A DNA stretch of 64,000 nt, taken from NCBI RefSeq assembly GCF_964656455.1, contig NC_135722.1, forward strand, positions 86,175,313 to 86,239,312, given 5' to 3'. Numbering within the stretch: position 1 is the stretch's first letter; every line of letters starts with the position of its first letter. Below the pieces are notes generated by a model. That model was given only the letters and a program-made list of their open reading frames with translations, did no database searches and had not been told where the DNA came from. Shown here piece after piece: positions 11,265 to 22,582 of this stretch. The DNA comes from Halichoerus grypus (Eukaryota; Chordata; Mammalia; Carnivora; Phocidae). A program made the translations under genes and the position numbers.

Positions 11265-11500
11265 CCCTTTATGTAAAACTTTATTATGGAAAATTTCAAA
11301 CATACAGAAAATTGAAGGGAATATCATAATGAACTCCTATGTGCCCATCACCTAGCTTGACAATTATCAAGATTCTGATTCTGACAGTCCTTTCACCTGT
11401 TTCTGCTCCTCTCCTCACCTCTTGTTTTGTTTTTGGCTGTGGCTAAAGTATGTTAAAGTAGATCCAAGATATATTATTTCATTCATAAATATCTCAGTGT
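11265..11500. repeat. Old interspersed repeat, family not assigned
   Basis: 'TTATTATGGAAAATTTCAAACATA' (in part), 'CATAATGAACTCCTATGTGCCCATCACC' (in part) and 'TATTATTTCATTCATAAATATCTCAG' form a combination seen many times in mammalian genomes. I recognise it as repetitive but cannot name the family reliably. Confidence 0.5.
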
Positions 11501-12185
11501 GCAATTTTAACTGAGAAGAACTATTTTTTAAACGTAGCCATAATGTCATTTTTCCACTCAACAAGATTAATAGTAATGCTCAGGACATCCCAATATCCAT
11601 TTCTGCTCATGTGAGCAAGAAATGCTTTGTCTTTCCTAGAAGACAAATACACTTTCTCCCTCAGTTCTACCTTCTTGGCCCATGAAAGAGAAACTTTGCC
11701 CTCTGAAGGTACTGAGAATAACTTGCACTCCCCTCCCCACTCTCTCACTCTGCTGGAATGGCTTACCTGATGGGCTAGTTGGGAATAAGGAGGTGCAATC
11801 AGGAGCTCAGCCCTCCTGAGCATCTCTCTGGAGACCTGTCTGCCTAGGGAGCAATTGCATTCTGCCCAGCTCTGGCGTCCATAGGTTGAGCACACATGGT
11901 TAGGGCCCAGGCACACTGTGCAATGTACATCTGGAAGTTTGTCTATTCCTTGAGGGGAGTGAGGCAGTGACTCTGGGTAAATAGACCTACTTCCCAACAT
12001 GTGGTCTTGGACCCAAGCTCTAGGAACCTGGCTTGACCCACTCACTTGATGCTGCACTCTCTAACTTTATCAGCAATAGAGCTGATAGTTTCATCTCCTC
12101 AGTTTGATTTTAGCATCAGTCTCTGATGTTCCAAATTTAGTGGAGAAGAAGGAAAAGATGATATTATTTATAAGCCATCAATACT
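11501..12185. other. Unassigned sequence with a chance 178-codon frame
   Basis: A 178-codon open frame runs on the minus strand at 11521-12057. The translation has no recognised domain, signal or membrane segment. I see no splice context to support it and treat it as non-coding. Confidence 0.5.
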
Positions 12186-12189
12186 AACA

Positions 12190-12680
12190 TACTCAAATTA
12201 ATTCAACAGTCATTACTATAAACCAACCTAGTGCTAAGGACCAGGGACACAAAAATGAAGAGAACATTCCTGCCCCACAGAGCCCATTGTCCACAGAGGA
12301 GGTGATGATAGGAAATTCATGGGATTCTGGGGCACAGATTCTGAGAAGGGCTTGCGGACATGGGGGCATCTGGATGAATAAGATTTCATCTGAGAGAGCA
12401 AGGGAACAGAGGCATCCAGACAGAAGAGCTATGTGCAAAGGCCAGAAAAATGGAAAAGCACAAAGTGCAGGTGACAAGAAGGGGTTTGGTGGGTGTCAGG
12501 GCACCTGGAGCTGATGGAAGAGAGAGGCCAGGGTCAGGTGCTTAAGAGACATTTGTGCGCACCTAAGACATTTGACCACTATTTTAAAAGCAAGGGGGTG
12601 GCATTGAAGTTTTATAAACAGAGGCAATTTTTAAAAGATCTTTTTAGCAGAACTGTGGAGAATGAATGTACACAAATGAG
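12190..12680 (-). mobile_element. L2 (LINE) 3' region
   Basis: The plus strand reads as reversed L2: 'TTCAACAGTCATTACTATAAACC' (in part) corresponds to the L2 terminal repeat region, 'CATTCCTGCCCCACAGAGC' to the 'gctc..gggcagg' block, and 'ATGTGCAAAGGCC' to the 'GGCCTTTGCAC' block. Order and orientation agree with an L2 on the minus strand. Confidence 0.65.
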
Positions 12681-13264
12681 ACATGACTCTAGAAAACACT
12701 GAGAAGCCTATTAACAACAATCCAAAAGAAACGCTGGAAGACTTGAGCAAAGGGGGCAGCAGGCAGATTCAAGAGACGTGAAGGAGGACTGATTTCTATC
12801 TTTTTGTTCCAAGAAAGAATTTTTATGTGAATATACATAGAATACAGCAAGATTAAAAAAAATAGTAGTAGACAACAAAGAGAATATAAGGGTAAGGTAA
12901 GAACATAAAATGAAGACAAGCATGAGATTAGAACATTAAGTGTGTGTGTGTGTGTGTGTGTGTGTAAAGAGAAGGGAATGATGAGGGATGGATCACAAAT
13001 TTGGCTCCAGCTATTTAGCAGTCAACACCAGCAGAGAAGAATCCTTTACACACATTACAGTGCTTGTAAGATAAAAGTAAACCAGTTGTTCAGAACAGCT
13101 ATTCCTGAATGTAAAGCAGAAGTACATTTCTCCTCAGAGTTCTCACAAAGAGGATATGTATAATGTTAATTAATAATATCCTCAGCAGTATTCTTATTGT
13201 AGGAAGAGTATTTCCAATAATATTAAAGATTTTTTTAGTATCCAACCAAAAACAATAAACTGAA
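12681..13264. other. Unassigned sequence with a (TG)n microsatellite
   Basis: A pure (TG)n array of about 13 units lies at 12941-12966. No exon or other repeat is recognised. Short minus-strand frames at 12689-12923 are leucine- and phenylalanine-rich by base composition. Confidence 0.55.
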
Positions 13265-13385
13265 AATGTGTGTTTTTAATGACTGGCTTCTTTCACTTAA
13301 CATAATGGTTTCAAGGTCATTTGTGCTGTAGCGTGTGTCAGTCCTTCGTTCCCTCTTATTGCCAAATAGTATTCCATTGTAATTA
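13265..13385 (-). mobile_element. Old L1 fragment (end of ORF2)
   Basis: Plus strand 'TCTTTCACTTAACATAATGG', 'GGTCATTTGTGCTGTAGCG' and 'AAATAGTATTCCATTGTA' are the reversed ORF2 C-terminal region of L1 in consensus order. Confidence 0.75.
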
Positions 13386-15019
13386 AGAGTATTTGGCCTG
13401 CTCTGGTCCCAACAGTCTCATTGGGGTAATTCAGTCTTTCACATAAAGGTTCAATCTTTCAGGTTTCCTCTTCATGGCTTTGCCTCTCCTGAGACAGTGT
13501 CCAGGTATATGAGAAGCCTGTGACCTCAAGATGCCTGTGGATCAGTGCCCACAGGAGAGCTGTGGGCTCTGGACTCTGGGTGCCCAGTAGCATTACTTAC
13601 CTCCCTGAGCACTGGGCACCCTGCTGCCTTTCACTGCTGCTGTCTGCCCTGCATGCATCTGTTCTGCTCACTTGACTCAAGCAGGGCCCAGAGATGTCCC
13701 TATCTAACCAGCCCAACTTGTGGCCATCTCTGCCCCCTCAAGAGCCTCAGCCACACTTTCCATCTTTCCATTCTGCTGACCCTGTACTTGCTCAGCATAC
13801 AGGCATTTATGGATCACTCCATGTAATCTAAGTGTGGGAAACTCAGGAGCCATACCCCAGGCATGCCACTATGTTGCAGGGCCACTTTTATTCTGCTGCA
13901 GTTTCCTCATGCTAGTGTCAGACTAGGGCCATTTTCTCCTCTTAGAGCTCAGGAGTGAGGCATGGGCACAGCCTTTATGTTTTACATGTTTTCCTCCACT
14001 TCTCTACCAATACCACCCTCTGGGGCTTCAGCTTGCTGAGGAGAAGTCAGGACATATGTCTCTAACCTAGGTCTCAGACCCTCTTCCCCTTCTCACTCCT
14101 CACTGGACGACAAGGGTTGGGTTTTCTCTCCTCTCCTGGAAGGAGGGGACTTCCTGGAGGATATGGATCCTGAAACGTCTCCAGCCTTGACTTATAGTAA
14201 ATTCAGTATTTAGCCCTTAAGGGCTGGCTCCTGATAAGCTACTGGTATTTTAAGTAATTTTGAAAAAAAAAGTTTTTTCTCTCAGTAAAGTCCTGCTTTG
14301 AAGACTAATCTAATTAAGAACTCAGAAATCCTGTCTTGATAGAAAAATACTGAATAGTGACCTCCTTTTCTCCATTTTCCTATTATAATAGAACTTCCTT
14401 CCCAACTACCACTTTAGAGATAGATGGTTGTAGCTGGCTGAATTGGAAGAAATCATGCATATGGAAATGTGAAAAAGAAAAGCAAAAATTATTATTTCTA
14501 TTGCAAACTTCCCTGGGATAGGAAAGGGGACAATATATGAGAAATGGAATCCCCAAGACTCTTTGTTCAGATGCATTAGGTAAGTTGGTGAATACCCTAA
14601 ACCAGATAGGAAATATAAAAAGAGGGTTAGGGGAAAATACTGGGTCCATATCAGAGGATGTTGGAGGTAAGGTACTTACTGGACATCTGGGTGAATGTGC
14701 TCAGGCAACACCTGGAATCATAAGCTCCAGAGAGGATGGGCTGGGGATAAAGATTTGAGGCTCAGTGCCAGGCAGCTGGTAATTGATATGGGGAGTAGAG
14801 AATGCCTAAGGAGATGTGTGTAGATTACAGTTTAGGCAATGTCAAGGCTTTCACTGTTTGGAGTTTGAACAAAAGCCTCCCAGATTACTTTGTTCTGGTA
14901 AGACGGTGGTTTAGCAGTGGAAACAAATCCCATCTGATATAGTGTTAGCCTTCCTTGTACCCCAAACATATGTAGATGTGGATTTCAACATCTCTCCATT
15001 ACTTTGGAATTGTCTAGAT
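13386..15019. other. Unassigned non-coding sequence
   Basis: No repeat family or exon identified. Open frames at 13545-13826 (93 codons) and 14383-14649 (88 codons, minus) lack any domain. Confidence 0.5.
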
Positions 15020-15300
15020 TCCTAAATTCAAGGTTCTCTACCACATGATTTTACCACATTTTTGTAATCATATCTCCCAATTCTTCCTGATACATACTCT
15101 ATGATCAAATAATACTTCTCTCCAATCCCTGGAAAACCACATGTCCATGCCCTTGCTTTTGATATTTCTCCTTTCTGGAAGATCTTCTACCCAAAACCTA
15201 ATCTCTTATTCCTGTTCGTTTAAAACTGCCCTGCCCAGATGCCACTTCTTCTATGAATATTTCTCTGACCTTCTGCCAACATCTGTTAAGAACATAATAC
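15020..15300 (+). mobile_element. L2 (LINE) fragment
   Basis: Contains the L2 series 'GCCCTTGCTTTTGATATTTC', 'TTTCTGGAAGATCTTCTACCC', and 'CAGATGCCACTTCTTCTATGAATATTTCTCTGACC' (in part), matching the L2 order 'tttgc..tgttcc', 'ctggaatgctcttcccc', 'tgtcacctcctc..ggccttccctgacc'. Confidence 0.65.
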
Positions 15301-15394
15301 GAGCAAAGCATTGTGGATATGGATGGAACACAGTTTCTACCCTCTAAAAGATCAAATCCAGCATTCTGGGTAACCCACTAGCTCTATTATGAAG

Positions 15395-15545
15395 TAATCT
15401 GCATTTCTTAAAGACTAGCCTCCCTTACCCTACACACTGTTAAAATTCAGATTCCAAGGCCATTCCCCAAATCCACTGAATGAGAATGTCCAGTGTGAAG
15501 CTCAGAAACATGCATTTTTAAACAAGTCCCTCAATGACCTATATG
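15395..15545 (+). mobile_element. MER5-type (hAT) DNA transposon remnant
   Basis: 'AAATTCAGATTCCAAGGCC', 'CACTGAATGAGAATGTCC' and 'AAACATGCATTTTTAAACAAG' follow the MER5 order (cagattctcaggcccc, actgaatcagaat, gcattttaacaag). The copy is non-autonomous with no coding capacity. Confidence 0.6.
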
Positions 15546-16654
15546 CCATGAGTAGAATATTTCCCTCCCCCCCTTTTTTTTACAGATAAAGTTAAGACAT
15601 ATATGTCAATGCTTTGAAAATGGCAAGGCATCATTTCAAAGGACTGTGGTAAGTTTTATTTAACCAAAGTGCATTTTTCATTCTTGTTCAAAAATCCTAT
15701 ACCTCTGTCCTTGACCCTAAGCTTATCTCTGTCCCACCCTAGAGGTGGCACATGTGATTTTTAGGGGATTCATACTGTCTGGGGGATGGGGACCCACATA
15801 CAAGTGTCAGGTATTACTCATATCTTTAAAACTCCACCCAGAATCTGAAAACCTGATTTTACTCCAGGTCCTTACATCACCACCAACTTTGATTAGGAGC
15901 CATAAAAAATAGGAAGCATCTGGAGGTCAAAATCAGAGCTGGCCCTGGACAAGATGGTGAAATAAGCAAGTTTTATCTATTGTATCTCCTGCCTTTCCTT
16001 CTCTGCTTTCCCCTATTCCTCATTTCCATCTTGGCTTTTCAAGCCAAGGCACCTTCCCTAGTCTGGGCAAGAGCTAATGATCTAATTTTTACTAAGATGT
16101 TAGTGACTTAATAGTTAACCTTCTCAGGTTTTTTAAAAGGGGATGGACTATGAGGTAGTGCTCCAACCCAAAGAATGAATAACTGATGGTGGAATTGTAG
16201 TCAACAATGATAAACAAGTAAAGGATATTTTTAGTTGGAAGAATATTCTATAGTCCGTCCTACTTTGATGCCACACAGATGACCTCCCACTACTGCAGAT
16301 TTTCCTAGGACCAATGCTGGTAGCTAGGAATATCAGTCATTCACTCTTGGCACCGGGAGGACATCACCTGATGGGCAAACTTCCAGAACTCACTAAAATC
16401 CAGAGAAGAGAAAGACCATAACAGAGTTACTATGAGCACATCTCAGGCTGTGGCTAATCCAGGCTTGGGAAACTTTCTGGGCTGGCCTAGGTCCAAGGCC
16501 ACAGAGCACTGCAGTTAATCCTCCAGGACTCGGATAGTGTCCAGAATCCTCTCCGGTATGGGCTGATCGCCTGTTTCTAGGTCCAGCCAGCCTCCACCCA
16601 TATCCTGATGGGACACAGTAGGAGAAAGGCCATGTGGAAAAGGGAGATAGTTTA
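15546..16654. other. Unassigned non-coding sequence
   Basis: No exon or confident repeat. A C7/T8 low-complexity boundary lies at about 15567-15581. Confidence 0.5.
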
Positions 16655-16659
16655 GTAAA

Positions 16660-16800
16660 ATAGAAAGAATTTTTAGCTGATACTCAGGGAAACCTGGGGT
16701 CCAGACCCACCACTGCTGCTATTAAACTGGGTCACCATAGGCAGATGACTTCCCTAGTGACAGGCTACATTTCCTCCTCAGAAAAAGGAATGTCTTAGAT
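16660..16800 (+). mobile_element. MIR fragment
   Basis: 'CCTGGGGTCCAGACCCACC', 'AAACTGGGTCACCATAGGCAG', 'ACTTCCCTAGTGACAGG' and 'CCTCCTCAGAAAAAGGAATG' follow the MIR order (gggttcgaatccc, tgtgaccttgggcaa, cctcatctgtaaaatgg) with heavy divergence. Confidence 0.55.
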
Positions 16801-16954
16801 TAGGTGTCTTAGAATTAAGAATCATGCCAGTTCTGAGAAGTAATTATCCTACGCACCAAAATAAACAGCAGAATTTTACAATTGTTCATCATGAAGGGGT
16901 ATAGATGTTACGTGGTCAAAAAGCCAACACTTATGCAGCTTTTTGTACCTTTGC

Positions 16955-17098
16955 TACTCAAAAGTTTAGTCCCTGGAATCAGCAACATTAGCCCCCTTGA
17001 AGCTCGCGCAGAACCCCAGGCTCCACCTATTGAATCAATCTGCATACTAACAAGATGCCCAAGTGGTTCAGTTACATATGAGAGTTTGAGAAGGACAA
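16955..17098 (+). mobile_element. MER5A-type (hAT-Charlie) DNA transposon remnant
   Basis: 'GTCCCTGGAATCAGCAACATTAGC' (in part), 'CCCCAGGCTCCACCTATTGAATCA', 'CTAACAAGATGCCCAAGTGG' and 'GAGAGTTTGAGAAGGAC' match MER5A from near its 5' end to its 3' end. A 149-codon minus-strand frame across this element (16908-17357) is chance. Confidence 0.75.
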
Positions 17099-17214
17099 CC
17101 TCAATGTGTGCAGCAGCTGTCTGAGCAATGTGGTAACTCAAAGCTTTTATTGGTTCCTCATAACCCCAAACTAGCCCAAAGTCCAGTTCAAGGGCCACCA
17201 CAAGCTGGTCTTTG

Positions 17215-17745
17215 CCTCCGTGTCCAGCTTCGGCTCCTAGGCTTCTCCCTTCACTGTCTCCAGTGCAGCCCTGAGGACTTCTTTTGCTATGCTGAGCAGA
17301 TGATATGGCAATCAGATGTGACATTCCCTCTGTCTGGAATATTCCCCATAGAATCATCCCCTTTTGTTAACTCCTCTGTTATTCCTTCAACAAATATTTA
17401 GGGAGCATTTTCCTATGTCAGGCTTCTTCTGGAGACTGTCCTCATGGAGCTTACATTGCAAGCACTTCAACTTTTAGTTTTAAGTCATCTCCCCAAGGAT
17501 GCTTCCCCTGACACATAGAGAAGGTCAAATCCCTGTGCTCTATCCTCACCACCTGCACAACCACTTTTGTTAACACACTATATTTTCCTCTAGTTGGGGG
17601 TCCAAGTCTTCTGTGCCCGTTGGACTCTAGCCCCAGGAGGGCAGGTCCTGTGTGTCCTGTTTGCTGCCTGCACCCTCTAATTCCCAACCCACTAACTGGC
17701 ACAGAGAGGTGCTCCACAAATATTCACTGAATAGAGGGAAGTGTT
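17215..17745 (+). mobile_element. L2 (LINE) with an internal antisense L2 segment
   Basis: Forward L2 signals flank the middle: 'TGACATTCCCTCTGTCTGGAAT' near 17319 on the left, and 'GTTGGACTCTAGCCCCAGGAGGGCAGG', 'TGGCACAGAGAGGTGCTCCACAAATATTCACTGAATAG' (both in part) to 17745 on the right, which is the L2 3' end. Between them, 17378-17462, the sequence reads as a reversed L2 3' end ('TTCAACAAATATTTAGGGAGC' in part, 'CTCATGGAGCTTACATTGC'). Confidence 0.65.
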
Positions 17746-18489
17746 CCAAAGGCAGGGAGGGACCAGGCTGAGATATGAAGAAAGAATTAGTACTGTGACA
17801 AAGAGGTTCTGATGGTTCTCATCACAGACATGAAAGAAGAACCATTATCTGTGACCCTTATTTCTTTGATCTAAACGTCCAAAGAGATTATCTGTGCCCA
17901 CAGTATGTACCGTTTGGAGAAAGGAAATCTAAATTGGCGTCCACAGTGCAATTCCTATCTGCCCAGATCTGACTGGGATCCAGGCCTCCCTCTCCCTTCT
18001 GATTAGCAAAGTGTGGAAACTGTGGGGCGGAGTCTGGATGTGACTCCAACAGGGGTCTGGACTGTGCGCTGCTGTCTTCAAGCTTAGTGAGAAGTACTAT
18101 GGCTTGCTTCCAGGTGACCAGAGGGCAAAGATGACCTCAGATGTGTGGGGGACAGGCTAGTCCCTGCAGGAGGGAAACAGGCTAAGACAGAAGCAGATGT
18201 GCAAAGATAGAAGTTCAGGGATTTTTTTAAATCAAATTTTATTTAGAGATAGTGGAATATAAAAGTTTATTCTAAATTGATGAATTGGGCAGTCAACAAA
18301 AAAAGAGAATGTTCCTTTTCTCCCTCCTTTTATGGGTGGCTGCCATGCAAGGAGCCATGGGAACCTAAGGAAATTCGGCCTGGTCTTCAGAGACCACAGG
18401 GGCCGACCTTCAGAGCCTCTTGACTTTATCGCTTAGGATCAAAAGGTAATTGTCAAATAATAGGATTAGTGCTTTGTTTCAACATCTTT
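17746..18489. other. Unassigned non-coding sequence
   Basis: No exon, RNA gene or confident repeat. Confidence 0.5.
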
Positions 18490-18640
18490 CTACCCTCATC
18501 TCATCTTTTTTCATGAGTTTTCAAGGTAGGTAAGGCAGATGGTATTGATCCCAGGTTGGCCAAAGAATAGTCTAAGCTCGGAGAGGTTAACTGACCTTCC
18601 CCAGGTCACACGAGCATTCCTGATTGCCAGCTTACTGCAG
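18490..18640 (-). mobile_element. MIR fragment
   Basis: Plus strand 'CAAGGTAGGTAAGGCAG', 'CGGAGAGGTTAACTGACC' and 'CCCCAGGTCACACGAGC' give the reversed MIR order. Confidence 0.65.
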
Positions 18641-19016
18641 TTTCCATTAGCTCTTCATGCCATGGCATGAAATCTGCAATGAAGTCAAGCAGATAGCTCT
18701 GTAAGCTTGAGCTCTGAGCAAAATTGGATATGACAGCAGCTGACATCCACAGCCTGAGATGGCCCAGCAGTGAAGGCTAGCAAAAGGTCACAATGAGTCT
18801 GGGCAGAGGCAGTGCCTCTATCGTGCTCAGGAAAACTTCGATAAATTCCTTTTTCAATAATAACTTCCCTTATGTAAAGAAAGCAAACGCTAGTTTCTGC
18901 ACATTTGAATTGTTTTGTATTATTTTAGCTGGTCTTAAGAGTGCTCATGAGTCAGTAGCAATTTCAGGAAATACTGCCCAGCTGGAATCCAGGTTCCTGT
19001 TCTTCAGGAGCCCTCA
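18641..19016. other. Unassigned non-coding sequence
   Basis: No feature recognised. An 18-base perfect palindrome GACACATGTACATGTGTC lies at its right edge (19017-19034), at the start of the CA-rich block. Confidence 0.5.
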
Positions 19017-19034
19017 GACACATGTACATGTGTC

Positions 19035-19315
19035 TGTGTATGCATACGCACACACACACACATAAGCTCTCACACATGCCTACACTCGCTAACCCAAACT
19101 GGCACATTCACACACACTCACTCACACTTACAAACAAAACTCAAATACACACATACCTTCCCACACACACTCTCTCACACACACAAACTCACATCACACA
19201 TTCAGTCACAGACACCCCCATACACACATATACATACGCATGCATGATCACATAAACACACTCATACAAATATACACTCTCATGTACACACACCACACAC
19301 ATGCAAATGTGCACA
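19035..19315 (+). repeat. Degenerate (CA)n-rich microsatellite region
   Basis: About 280 bases dominated by CACA runs, broken by CTCA, CATA and TTCA variants. Open frames on both strands here are the usual low-complexity His/Thr and Val/Cys products of such repeats. Confidence 0.9.
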
Positions 19316-19928
19316 CTTGGCTCTTGCCAAGTCTTCTTCATGCTAACGTAAGCATGGTATACTCCACACAAGAGGCACTTGTTGCATGAGAATGAAAATC
19401 AGATAATGTCCACTGATTATTTAGGTATTTCCAAATATCCTCACATTCTCCCTTGTGGACATCAGAATGTTTGGCTGGGCAAACTTTTCTCTGCAGCTCT
19501 CTCTCTCTGGGGATGTGCAATTAGTTATTCCTAATCATCCCTTCCCACCAAGTCAGAGCAGTGGGAAAGTGAGGGCAATTAACTATCTCCATTACAGAAG
19601 ATACATGTTAGAAAGCCAATTCAGAGAACCTGGGTACTGAGGGACTTTGCAAAATGACAACTCAGAAGGAGCCCTCTCCAGAAAGAGGAGAAGCTGCTGT
19701 GCTCCCTACCCCCACCCCGCTTATCTGCCCTTTTTCTCATACTGTTTCAACAAAGGTCCAGAAGCCCTTCACACCTTCCAACTGGTCCAAAAAGGTACAT
19801 TGCAGGTCACATCACATTTCCTTGGGGACTTTCAGTCCCTGTGGAATCCAGGGAAGCTAGAACACAATGATGGCTCCATCTGTGGGAACAAGGTTCTCTT
19901 CTATAAAATGTGAGAGAATGCACTACGT
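19316..19928. other. Unassigned non-coding sequence
   Basis: No exon or repeat recognised. Overlapping frames at 19647-19913 carry no domain. Confidence 0.5.
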
Positions 19929-19939
19929 TCTTGGCTTTT

Positions 19940-20154
19940 TTTTTTTTAATTCTTTTTTTTATTATGTTATATTAATCACCATACATTACATCATTAGTTT
20001 TTGATGTAGTGATCCATGATTCATTGTTTGCATATAACACCCAGTGCTCCATGCAGAACATGCCCTCCTTAATACCCATCACCAGGCTAACCCATCCCGC
20101 CACCCCCCTCCCCTCTAGAACACTCAGTTTGTTTCTTAGAGTCCATAGTCTCTC
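19940..20154 (-). mobile_element. 5'-truncated L1, 3' UTR only (B-type tail)
   Basis: The left end is the T-rich (reversed poly-A) tract. Then come 'ACATTACATCATTAGTTTTTGATG' (in part), 'ACACCCAGTGCTCCATGC', 'ATACCCATCACCAGGCTAACC' and 'CTCAGTTTGTTTCTTAGAGTCC', the reversed terminal part of the carnivore L1 3' UTR. TCTTGGCTTTT flanks it at 19929-19939 and 20155-20165, marking a complete, heavily truncated insertion of about 215 bases. Confidence 0.9.
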
Positions 20155-20165
20155 TCTTGGCTTTT

Positions 20166-21084
20166 ATACAAGGCCAATATTTACTCTTATCTATTTGTGT
20201 TTGTCCAGTGTTTGTTAATTAGTTGTGTCTACTTCCTTTGGGCATCTATCTGTCAGTGTGTGTCCCTCAGATTGTAAACACGTAGAAGAGGTAGACTTTC
20301 TCTGAGCAATGGTGAGTATAAGATTCCCAGAAATTCAGGGATGATGGTGGTAATGATGGAAGGTTGTAACAATGGGCTTTTATGGTTTATATACGTATAA
20401 AGGTGATTTTATTTCAGAACAAGTTGTCTTTGATTTACTTTTGTGCACTTTATCTCTCGATGCTAGTTCAAACACAAGTAACAAGGTGACACATCAGTGT
20501 GAACAGCACAAGAGCTTTTTCTTATGATACTTTATACCAAATTTAGCACTATGATGGCTCACTGGCTAAGTGGGAAGAAAAATTATACCCAGTTCTGTTA
20601 AAAGATCTTCATCTTCCAAGCATGTGTGAGTGCTAGAAGCAGATGCAAAGTTTTCTGATACTTAATGAGAGGAGGTATCCCCACCTCAGGGTAAGGCTAT
20701 GGGAATGAATAACTGAAAGATGGTTCAATTTGATATTCATTCAGCACTTTGTAGACTGCTTACCCCATATTAGGTCATCAATAAGTGTGTGCAATTAATG
20801 AATGAATCCAACTTTCTCTCTGCTGCTGCTTATGGGTTTAGTCCTTAAATGTGTCTGTATGTCTTGCCTATACATGGTAGCCATGTCTTCCTGGGGATAA
20901 GTTCCATAAATAAGTACCATACCCTCACATCTGCTACAATCTTCCTGTAATGCTGTCTTTGAAAATATGTGATGGAAATACCCTCAGAAAAGAAACAACT
21001 TCTCCCTTCTTACCCCTAAACACCATTCTGCTGACTACAGCTATTATGTAGAGTTCCAGAGTTATTCTCATCCCCTCCACTGTA
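20166..21084. other. Unassigned non-coding sequence
   Basis: No gene. A possible MIR or L2 scrap lies at about 20735-20815 (ATTCATTCAGCACTTTG ... ATTAATGAATGAATCC), too diverged for a firm call. Confidence 0.45.
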
Positions 21085-21215
21085 GTAACTGAGCTCTTTA
21101 TATGCACTCTAGAGTCTAGACTGTGAGCTCCTTATGACAGAGACCACTTCTTATTTATCTTCTGGCTTTAGTGTTTACCATATTGAGGATATTCAATAAA
21201 CAACTAATTATGAAC
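21085..21215 (+). mobile_element. L2 3' end fragment
   Basis: 'AGACTGTGAGCTCCTTATGACAGAGACC' (in part), 'TCTTCTGGCTTTAGTGTTTACC' and 'TATTCAATAAACAACTAA' follow the L2 3' order (ctgtgagctcc..gggcaggga, ccccagtgcctag, ctcaataaatat). Confidence 0.6.
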
Positions 21216-21424
21216 ATATTGTTGAGGAAATCAAGTAGGATGGGAAAGAACTGGACTTATGTTTAATCAATCTAGTGACATTTATTACAAAACCTTGGGA
21301 ATTCTGAGGAATAGGCTGACTTTCCTGGAAATAGGCAGGACAGAAAGATTGCCACCAGCAATGGACTCAGTGGTTATATGGAAGATGGCTCTCCACTGCT
21401 CAATAGACATAATGGCTGAGTATG

Positions 21425-21640
21425 GACATTAGGGCCAAATACCTGAGTTTACATGCTGGCTCCACTCTCATTAGTTCTCTAACTTAGAGAGGCTATGTAA
21501 TCTGTGTGCCTCAATTTTCTTATCTGTTAAGTGAGGTAATAATCATTGAGCAGAATTAATGAGTTCTTATAGGTAAAGGGCTTAGACCATTACCTGACAC
21601 ACACTAAGTCTGCAAGGTATTCACTAGTGTTCTTTTCATT
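21425..21640 (+). mobile_element. MIR element
   Basis: 'GAGTTTACATGCTGGCTCC', 'CTAACTTAGAGAGGCTATG', 'GCCTCAATTTTCTTATCTG', 'GGCTTAGACCATTACCTGACACACAC' (in part) follow the full MIR order in forward orientation. Confidence 0.75.
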
Positions 21641-21734
21641 GGGAGTGGGGCATCATCTACCATAGAAAGAATATTTTCAGTTAAACCTTCTGATCCAAAT
21701 CCCATTTCTGGCTTTTTTCAATTCTCTAGCAGGT

Positions 21735-22158
21735 CTCCCTTCCTCCAGCCTTGGTCTCCCCAATACATGCTCCACAGAATTTCCAGGACTATCTTTCTAA
21801 ATACAGATCTGACATACTTTCTTCAGGGACTCTTCATGGCTCTTCCCCACAAGAACATCTTCAGTTCCTAGCACATCACTCAGCACCCTGCCTAGTTTGA
21901 TCCCTGTCATGGCTCCACCTTTATCTTCCATCGATCCCCACCTCTTCCTTATAACAGCCTCCAGGGACACTTGGCTTTTTGAGCTTCCCCACACCCGGGG
22001 CTGTCTCATGCCTCATGCCTACACTGCTCCTACTGTCTCTAGTGCCTCCTTCTCCACCCCAACTTTATCCTCATCCTGCTCATGTGACCATCAAGCTCCT
22101 ATTACTCCTTCAGAGTCCAGTTGAGGTGTTACCTCATTGGTGAAGCTACCTTAAATGC
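21735..22158 (+). mobile_element. L2 (LINE) fragment, ending at an LTR insertion
   Basis: 'GGTCTCCCTTCCTCCAGCC', 'TATCTTTCTAAATACAGATCTGACA' (in part), 'GACTCTTCATGGCTCTTCC', 'AGAGTCCAGTTGAGGTGTTACCTC' (in part) match forward L2 ORF2/3' region. The element stops where the MLT1 LTR begins at about 22159. Confidence 0.7.
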
Positions 22159-22582
22159 TGTCAGGGGCTGAATTTAGCTCCCAAACTTCATATGTTGAAA
22201 TCCTAATCCCCCAGTACCTCAGAATATGACTCTATTTAGAGATAGGGCCTCTAAAAAGTTAAGCTTTTAACTCAAGTTTTGATTAAGTCAAGATGGGATC
22301 ATTAAGGTGGGCCCTAATCCAATCTGACTGGTGTCCTTATAAGAAGAAATTTGGACACACAGAGAGACACCATGCATGTGTGCACACACAGAGGAAAGAC
22401 CACATGAGGACACAGAGAGAAGTGGCTTCTGCAAGCCAAAGAGAGAGACCTCAGGAGAAACTAAACCTGCTGACATCTTAATCTTAGACTTCTAGGTCCC
22501 AGAACTCAAAGAAAATGAGTTTTTGTTGTTTAAGGCACACAGTCTGTGGTATTTTGTTATGGCAACCTGAGTAAACTAATAG
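22159..22582 (+). mobile_element. MLT1A-like (ERVL-MaLR) solitary LTR
   Basis: Almost complete: 'GGGGCTGAATTTAGCTCCC' and 'CTTCATATGTTGAAATCC' at the start, 'AGGTGGGCCCTAATCCAATC' and 'GACTGGTGTCCTTATAAGAAG' within, 'TTAGACTTCTAGGTCCCAGAAC' and 'TTGTTGTTTAAGGCACACAG', ending 'TTTTGTTATGGCAACCTGAG'. No coding sequence of an internal provirus is present. Confidence 0.85.

Noticed and set aside
11521..12057. 178-codon minus-strand open frame
   Set aside because: No recognised domain, no codon-level sign of conservation visible, no splice or promoter context; a frame of this length can occur by chance in moderately GC-rich sequence.
18100..18135. CTCF-like site (GACCAGAGGGCA)
   Set aside because: Only the 3' half of the motif fits well; too weak to report without binding or conservation data.
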